In this document: in pieces, positions 1-6,100 of the stretch
How the letters are laid out: every line of letters starts with the position of its first letter
How positions within the stretch are numbered: position 1 is the stretch's first letter
Source of the DNA: Clostridium sp. CAG:448
GTDB lineage: Bacteria; Bacillota; Clostridia; Oscillospirales; CAG-272
Direction: 5' to 3'
DNA: 8,120 nt
Assembly (NCBI GenBank): GCA_000433415.1
Contig: FR890531.1
Coordinates: 8,832 to 16,951 of the forward strand
Position numbers and translations under genes: made by a program
The notes under the pieces: generated by a model
The model's input: the letters and a program-made list of their open reading frames with translations, nothing else
Databases searched by the model: none
Told to the model about the DNA's origin: nothing

Positions 1-1
1 T

Positions 2-862
2 TTTGACGATTACACTGTCGAAGTGAAAGCGGGTGATCCCGTAGCACCGTATGAGGTGTCCATCGGCGATTATGCCGTCGAATATTGGTATCTTTCCGAC
101 CCGGAGACCCCCTATGATTTCGCAATGCCTGTGACAGAGAATATTGTTCTCACAGCCAAGCTTGCGCGCTACTACAGCGTGACATTCGTTTCGGGCGGCG
201 TGTCCTGTACGTTGCCGGAGAACATGCGTGTCAAGCGCGGTGAGAATATCACGATGCCTGCTCCCACGGATATTGAGAGTGGTAAGACGTTTTTGGGATG
301 GTCGGACGGTGTAACGCTCTACAAGGCAGGAGACACCTACCTGCGTGTAAATTCGGCTGTCACCTTTACGGCGCAATGGTCCGGTGAGTATTCCTATCGG
401 TATGTGTTGGGCGAAGGCACCGCGGAGGCACCGCTGCCCAGCGGTACTGCACGCGACGGTGAACGCGTGACAGTGTCCACGATCGTTCCGACTGCCAAGA
501 ACAAGGTGTTCAAGGGATGGTTTGACGGCAGCAAATACTACTTCCCGGGCGAAGTCTTTGTCATGCCTACGCATGATGTGACACTGACGGCAGATTTTGT
601 TGAAGGCTATTCCGTTACCTACAACGGAAATTTCTATACGTATAATCCGGCATTGTTTGACCGTAACGTGACGGTCTATCGCGATGTGGCGGAACAGTAC
701 AGCCTGGTTTCGCGTGTGGAACTCAGCGAAATGCAGGACATGGATTATCCGGACCATACCTTCCTTGGCTGGTATACCGATGCCGCCTGCACCAATCCGT
801 GGGATTTTGATACGGATAAAATTACCGAAAATATTACGCTGTATGCAAAGTGGCGGCACGAT
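2..862 (+). repeat. Array of InlB B-repeat / Flg_new-type units (one partial, three full)
   Basis: Protein-level repeats within the first gene. Unit A (2-169, 5'-cut) ends YDFAMPVTENIVLTAKL. Unit B (170-385) runs from YYSVTFVSGG through TFLGWSDG to VTFTAQW. Unit C (386-607) runs from YSYRYVLGEG through VFKGWFDG to VTLTADF. Unit D (608-862) is longer, running from YSVTYNGNFY through HTFLGWYTD to ITLYAKW. The units are highly diverged at DNA level, so this is an old array rather than a recent tandem duplication. In characterised proteins these are small beta-grasp-like spacer or binding modules of cell-surface proteins. Confidence 0.85.
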
Positions 863-3004
863 TACTTTGACTTTGAGCCGAGCGCGGACGGATCCGGATT
901 GCTGATCTACCGTTATGACAAGTATACCGATCTGCGTCCCTACGTTGCACGTTTTGATGGCGTGTTGGATTTGCCGGACAGCTATGAGGAGCTGCCGATT
1001 GTCGGCATCCGGAGCGCGACAACCTCTACGGACGGTGCTTTCTACCGGCATGTGGATTCCTCCGGTACGTTACAGAAGTATACGACTTATACAGCGGTGA
1101 AAATTCCCGCGTCCTACAAGTATATCGGTGATTATAGTTTTTACAGTAATTCCCAATTGATGACTGTGACATTTGAGAATCCGGACAGCATTGAGTATAT
1201 CGGGGAGCGTGCATTCTACGGTGTATACTTCTTGAAGGATGTCGATTTTGGCGCAAATCTGCGGGAAATCGGTGAACGTGCTTTCTACGATTGCAATGAC
1301 TTCACAAAGATTGACCTGTCCCGCTGTCTGAAGCTCGTTTCCATCGGTCCTTCCGCCTTCCACCGTTGTTATCGTGCAAAGACGTTGACATTCCCCACCG
1401 GCGGGGCACTGAAGGTAATCGGAAAAGGTGCCTTTGCCGTCTGCTCCTCCTTGGAGGAAATTATTGTACCAGAAGGTGTGACGACAATCGGAAACTTCGC
1501 ATTCGCCGGAAGCAATGTCCCGGATAATGAGTATTCGGAGTACGGATTCACGTTGGCACGTGCCCAGGTCAAGGACCATTATGCCAAGTATATCGGTTAC
1601 GGCGGCGGTTATTTCATTTACCGGGACGAGAACGATGAACCGATTGATGTGAGCGATTATACCGACGAACAGATTGCGGCAATTGTTGCCGAGTTTGTCC
1701 CGAAGGGGGAAAAGTGGGAGTATTACAACTGGGGACAGGCAAATCGCACCATGTACTCCCAGTTGCGCCGCGTGGTTCTTCCCAGCACGTTGGAAGGGTT
1801 GTCCATGGGCATGTTCGCCTATGACGATCTGATGAGCGAGTTGGTCATCCGAAGCAGCTACCGTGAAATTCCCGGTTATTTCCTGGCTTACTGCGACGCT
1901 ATCGAATCCTTTACCGTTTGTGACGAGTGCGAGGTCATCGGCACCGGTGCATTTGCTTTCATGGACAGCATGACTTCCATCACCTTCGGTAAAGCCGGCA
2001 AGCTGACTACCATTGAGGAGGGTGCATTCCACAAGAATAACAAACTGACCCGGCTGGAGATTCCGGAAGGTGTAACCACCATCGGCGGCAGTGTTTTCTC
2101 CTACATGGATTCAATTACCTATCTTGGTCTGCCTTCCACGCTGACTTCCCTGGGCATCTTCTCTATCGGAAACGACCCGGAGCTTGTGGAAATTCGCTTT
2201 GCACCGCACTGCCTGATGGAAAAATTGCCGGAGTTCATTGCTACCAATAACCCCAAGCTGGAAAAGATGAACATTCCGTGGGGGGTCAAGACCTTCTGGT
2301 ACGGCAAGGATACCGAGTATATCTCTACCCAGACGTTGGGAGATGCATTTGGCGGCTCCCCCAATCTGGTGCTGTATGTGGAGGAGGGACACCCGTATTT
2401 CAAAGAGTATCCGAACTGCAAGGGTGCTTTCTACACCGACTGGAGCGGGCGCGTTGTTCTGGAGTATGTCAGCGCCGTGGTCGGTAAAGCGGAGTATGAG
2501 GCGACCGGTTCGTTTACCTTCCGTGTGGCGTCCGGCACAGAAATTGTCAACAACTATGCGTTTTCCTCTAACGGATACATTACCGAGTTGATTTTCCCCG
2601 CCTCCGTGCGCGGTGTCGGAAACGCAAGCTGCTCCCATATGTACGCATTGGAAACCGTTATTTTCGAGCACGCCAGCGGATTGACCGAGACCGGTGAGGC
2701 ATGGCTGCATATTGGCTACTATGCTTTTGCACACAATGCGACCTACACGGGTAAGGATGACCTCCGTTCCAATGAGGATGCGTCGAACATCAAGACGCAT
2801 TCGCTCAAAACGGTGGTGCTGGACATTGATGTTCTGCCTGCTTTTAAGTACAACCAGAATAGCAATTATACTCAATTCTTTGAAAGTACCTTTGACCCTG
2901 ATTTTACCATTTATGTGCCGGACAAGAGCCTTGAGAAGTACAAGACGGATATCGGTACCTATGAAAAATACTTCCGGGCGCTGTCCGAGCGGCCCGCCAA
3001 CTGA
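2..3004 (+). CDS. Large surface protein with InlB B-repeats and BspA-type leucine-rich repeats (5'-partial)
   Basis: Probable extracellular adhesin or binding protein; ligand unknown. The frame is open from base 2, and codons 2-22 already encode in-repeat sequence, so the GTG at 23 is not a real start and the N terminus and secretion signal lie outside the window. Visible: 1000 residues ending at TGA 3002-3004. Residues 1-287 are InlB/Flg_new-type B-repeats with the typical G-x-F-x-G-W and NITLYAKW/DVTLTADF motifs. From about residue 288 to 950 follow BspA-type LRR_5 units of roughly 22-25 residues with the signature IP/VPxxVxxIGxxAFxxC. The C terminus is a cap (IYVPDKSLEKYK...YEKYFRAL) typical of BspA-like proteins. 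There is no LPxTG motif, C-terminal membrane helix or docking domain, so any anchoring must be N-terminal. The family assignment is secure; the adhesin role is inferred from BspA and internalin relatives. Confidence 0.93.
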   Translation, partial: FDDYTVEVKAGDPVAPYEVSIGDYAVEYWYLSDPETPYDFAMPVTENIVLTAKLARYYSVTFVSGGVSCTLPENMRVKRGENITMPAPTDIESGKTFLGWSDGVTLYKAGDTYLRVNSAVTFTAQWSGEYSYRYVLGEGTAEAPLPSGTARDGERVTVSTIVPTAKNKVFKGWFDGSKYYFPGEVFVMPTHDVTLTADFVEGYSVTYNGNFYTYNPALFDRNVTVYRDVAEQYSLVSRVELSEMQDMDYPDHTFLGWYTDAACTNPWDFDTDKITENITLYAKWRHDYFDFEPSADGSGLLIYRYDKYTDLRPYVARFDGVLDLPDSYEELPIVGIRSATTSTDGAFYRHVDSSGTLQKYTTYTAVKIPASYKYIGDYSFYSNSQLMTVTFENPDSIEYIGERAFYGVYFLKDVDFGANLREIGERAFYDCNDFTKIDLSRCLKLVSIGPSAFHRCYRAKTLTFPTGGALKVIGKGAFAVCSSLEEIIVPEGVTTIGNFAFAGSNVPDNEYSEYGFTLARAQVKDHYAKYIGYGGGYFIYRDENDEPIDVSDYTDEQIAAIVAEFVPKGEKWEYYNWGQANRTMYSQLRRVVLPSTLEGLSMGMFAYDDLMSELVIRSSYREIPGYFLAYCDAIESFTVCDECEVIGTGAFAFMDSMTSITFGKAGKLTTIEEGAFHKNNKLTRLEIPEGVTTIGGSVFSYMDSITYLGLPSTLTSLGIFSIGNDPELVEIRFAPHCLMEKLPEFIATNNPKLEKMNIPWGVKTFWYGKDTEYISTQTLGDAFGGSPNLVLYVEEGHPYFKEYPNCKGAFYTDWSGRVVLEYVSAVVGKAEYEATGSFTFRVASGTEIVNNYAFSSNGYITELIFPASVRGVGNASCSHMYALETVIFEHASGLTETGEAWLHIGYYAFAHNATYTGKDDLRSNEDASNIKTHSLKTVVLDIDVLPAFKYNQNSNYTQFFESTFDPDFTIYVPDKSLEKYKTDIGTYEKYFRALSERPAN
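863..2860 (+). repeat. BspA-type LRR_5 array of the first gene
   Basis: About 17 recognisable or degenerate LRR units. Clear turn motifs include GAFYRH, YSFYSN, RAFYGV, RAFYDC, SAFHRC, GAFAVC, FAFAGS, GAFAFM, GAFHKN and YAFSSN, each followed by a strand such as LEEIIVPEGVTTIG or LTRLEIPEGVTTIG. The array is interrupted by an aromatic-rich island (1508-1759) and by a beta-hairpin segment (2378-2548) of the sort common in BspA-like proteins. BspA-type LRRs fold as solenoids and commonly bind host or extracellular proteins; nothing here identifies the ligand. Confidence 0.85.
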
Positions 3005-3019
3005 TCCATTCCTGATATC

Positions 3020-3032
3020 AAGAGAGAGTGAG
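3020..3032 (+). promoter_or_regulatory. Purine-rich ribosome-binding stretch before the protease gene
   Basis: The 40-base gap (3005-3044) contains AAGAGAGAGTGAG, the only Shine-Dalgarno-like sequence near the ATG at 3045. Spacing from its end is about 12 bases, a little long, and the match to AGGAGG is partial, so initiation may be moderate. The start is nevertheless fixed by an in-frame TAA at 3039-3041, two codons upstream. No hairpin-plus-T-run terminator and no convincing promoter is visible in the gap, which suggests read-through from the upstream gene. Confidence 0.55.
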
Positions 3033-3044
3033 TATTCGTAACCT

Positions 3045-3131
3045 ATGAAAACAAGAATCATTACTGTACTGATCGCGTGTGTCCTGCTGATTGGGATGCT
3101 CGGCGCAACGCCGGGCGTCCTCCCGGCAATG
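3045..3131 (+). other. Signal peptide of the protease
   Basis: The N terminus has positive residues K2 and R4, an uninterrupted hydrophobic stretch (residues 5-20, IITVLIACVLLIGMLG), then ATPGVLPA, a plausible signal peptidase I site near residue 28. LIAC at residues 9-12 resembles a lipobox, but the hydrophobic core continues past the cysteine, so lipoprotein processing is unlikely. Export by the Sec pathway is expected. Confidence 0.75.
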
Positions 3132-6100
3132 ACGGGGACGCTTTCAGCGGTCGGTGCGTGGGGAGCCGGAAGTCTGGACCGTCCCGGCAACTCATTGACC
3201 GATCTTGGAAACGATGATCGCGACCCCGGAACGGGGAACCCCCTGGACGCAGATGCGCGCCTGAACGATGCCCTGCTGAATGCAGGCGTGCGTTCCGACA
3301 GTGCACTGGAAAAGCTGACAGCCGAGGATGAGCTTTGGGTCATCATCGAATTTGAAGGTGACTCCGTGCTGGATGATTACCTGCACGATAACAGAGGGTG
3401 CCAGACCCTGACTGCATTTGCCGCATCCGATCGGGGGCAGGATTGCTCCCAGGCACTGCGGCAGAACCAGGACAACGCACTGGAATCTTTGCGTGCCGAC
3501 ATCGGTATGGAAATCAAGTATCACTATACCACCCTGCTCAACGGTGTGGCTGCGCGGATTGCCTACGGAGATTTGGAGCGGTTGGAAAACAGCGCGGGCG
3601 TCAAAAAGGTGATTATTGCCGAGCAATATGCCGCGCCGCTGACCGCCGACGGTACGCTGAGTGCCGTTGAGACGGTATTCAACGTATACAAGACCGGTAT
3701 TTATAATACCTCTGGTATGGCATATACGGGTAAGGGAACGTTGGTAGCGGTTTTGGATACCGGTTTGGACTACACACATACGGCGTTTGCAAAGGATCCT
3801 GCGGGTCCGTATAAGCTGACGCGGGATGACGTTGCGGATCTGATTGCTTCCACCGAAGCGGCAAAGCTGTGCGCGGGTGTCAGCGCGGATGACGTGTATG
3901 TTTCTCCCAAGATTCCGTATATGTTCGACTATTCCGAGAAGGATGCGGATGTGTACCCCTTCAGTGATCACGGTACTCACGTTGCCGGTATTATCGCAGG
4001 AAACGATGACGAAGTGACGGGCGTTTCCATTGATGCGCAGCTCGCTATCATGAAGGTATTCCCGGACTCCAATCTCGGCGCGTCTACCGTGGATATTCTG
4101 GCGGCTTTGTCCGACTGCGTGACCATCGGCGCGGATGTTATCAACATGAGTTTGGGTACGTCCAGCGGTTTCTCCCGTGAGACGGATGATTCCGAAATCA
4201 ACAAGGTTTATGATAAAGTCAAGGAAGCGGGCATCAGCCTGATGTGTGCCGCCTCCAACGACTACTCCTCCGCAATGGGCAGTGAGAAGGGAAACACCAA
4301 CCTGACTTCCAACCCGGATTCCGGCACGGTCGGTTCTCCTTCTACCTATGATGCCGCATTGAGTATCGGTTCCATCAGCGGAACCAAAACGCCTTATCTG
4401 CTGGTCAACGGTACACAGGCGGTTTACATCAAGGACGGCAACAATACTGCCGGCGACGAGTGCAAGTTCATTGAAACGTTGCTTGACGGCGCCACACACA
4501 AGACATTTGAGTACGTGACGGTGCCGGGACTCGGTGCGTCGGGTGACTATATCGGACTGGATGTCAAGGGAAAGATTGCGTTGGTCAAGCGCGGAACGTC
4601 TTCCTTTGAAGATAAGGTCAATACCGCTACTGCCAAGGGTGCGATCGGCGTGATCGTGTATAACAACGTATCCGGTACCATCAGCATGTCTGTCGGTAAT
4701 CACCAGACCATTCCTTCCTGCTCCACGACGCTGGATGCCGGATCGCTCATGGCACAGCAGGCGAGCGGAACCATTGAAGTGTCGGTCGCTTATATGGCAG
4801 GTCCCTTCATGGATGAATTTTCTTCCTGGGGTGTGACACCGGATCTGCAACTCAAGCCGGAAATCGTTGCACACGGCGGAAATATTTACTCTGCTGTGCG
4901 CGGCGGCTACGACACTTTCTCCGGAACCTCTATGGCAACGCCGAACCTTGCGGGCGCAATGTTGCTGCTTCGCCAGCGTCTGAAGGCGGATTATCCCACC
5001 TATACGGACCGTCAGATCGCAACGCTTGCCGATCAGATCATGATGAGTACGGCTTCCATTGCGCTCAACGAGGAGGGCAACCCCTATTCACCGCGTAAGC
5101 AGGGAGCGGGACTTGCCGATATTCAGGCGATGATGCGGACGTTCCAGTACATCACGGTGGACGGTTCCGGAAAGACCAAGCTTTCGCTTGGCGATGATAA
5201 GAACAAAACCGGTGTATATACCCTGGAATTCAACCTGGTCAACGACGGCTCCGAGGCGCGTGCTTACCGTGTCCGCCCGTATGTTATGACCGAGAGCGTT
5301 TCTGCGGACGGCAAAACCGTTACCGAACACGCTTACATGTTCAATGATGCAAAAATCCAGGTCTGGGCGGACGGAGAAACACTGTCCGGCAATGCCGTTT
5401 CGGTGCGCGGTAAGTCTGCCGTGAAAATGAAAGTGCAGATCACCCTGTCCGATGCGGACAAGACCTATCTGGATGAAAAATTCGAGAACGGTATGTTTGT
5501 CGAAGGCTTCATTCACTTTGAAGAGCTGAACGGCGGCGATACCGCTACAGACCTGACCATTCCGTATGTTGCCTTCTGGGGCGACTGGGCACAGGCTCCT
5601 CTTCTGGATGCGGACGCCTATGCGGTCGGCGCTTCCCAGGTGGACAGCGCGGTACTGGAAAAGGATAAGCTCAAGGAAGATGTGTATGCCTCCATCCCGA
5701 TGGGAACCTTCCAGTACGGCGGCTCCTCTGTCGGCTACTGGGGCATCGGTGAATACGGCTACAACCTGGCTGACGGCTACGAAAAGCCCGCAACCCTGAT
5801 GGAGCACGCGGCGCTTTCCTACAACAAGAATGCCAACTATGCCATTGATTATGTTTATCTCGGATTGCTTCGCGGTTGTTCGGAAATCCACGCCGAGGTC
5901 ATTGATAATGTGACCGGTCAGGTCGTCTATGAGAAGACTGCCGAGAACGTCCGTAAGTCCTATTATTCCGGCGGACGCCGTCCGGGTCTGTTTGAACTGG
6001 GACTGAACGCCGCTTCCCAGGGACTGATCAATAACCGTTCTTATACGGTCAATATCGTCTGTACCCCTGCAACGGGCAATGCGGAGAGTAACAAAAAAAC

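Noticed and set aside
23..25. GTG as the true start of the first gene
   Set aside because: The frame is open to base 2 and the seven codons before it read as continuous repeat sequence (FDDYTVE). No ribosome-binding site or signal peptide is present.
2892..2962. Possible internal promoter (TTGACC, TTGAGA and TACCTAT-like boxes) before the protease gene
   Set aside because: No pair of boxes has both a good match and 16-18 base spacing, and all lie inside the conserved coding sequence of the LRR cap.
3005..3044. Intrinsic terminator between the genes
   Set aside because: No GC-rich stem or T-run is present. The only palindrome is the short TGATATCA, too weak to end transcription.
3072..3083. 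Lipobox LIAC in the protease signal peptide
   Set aside because: The cysteine is at residue 12 in the middle of the hydrophobic core, which continues for eight more residues. A signal peptidase I site near residue 28 fits better.
2111..3346. Minus-strand open frame spanning the gene junction
   Set aside because: It is antisense to the LRR gene's frame and runs across the intergenic gap into the protease. It has no family signature.
3192..4874. Minus-strand open frame of about 560 codons
   Set aside because: This is the same codon-aligned antisense shadow, covering the S8 catalytic domain.
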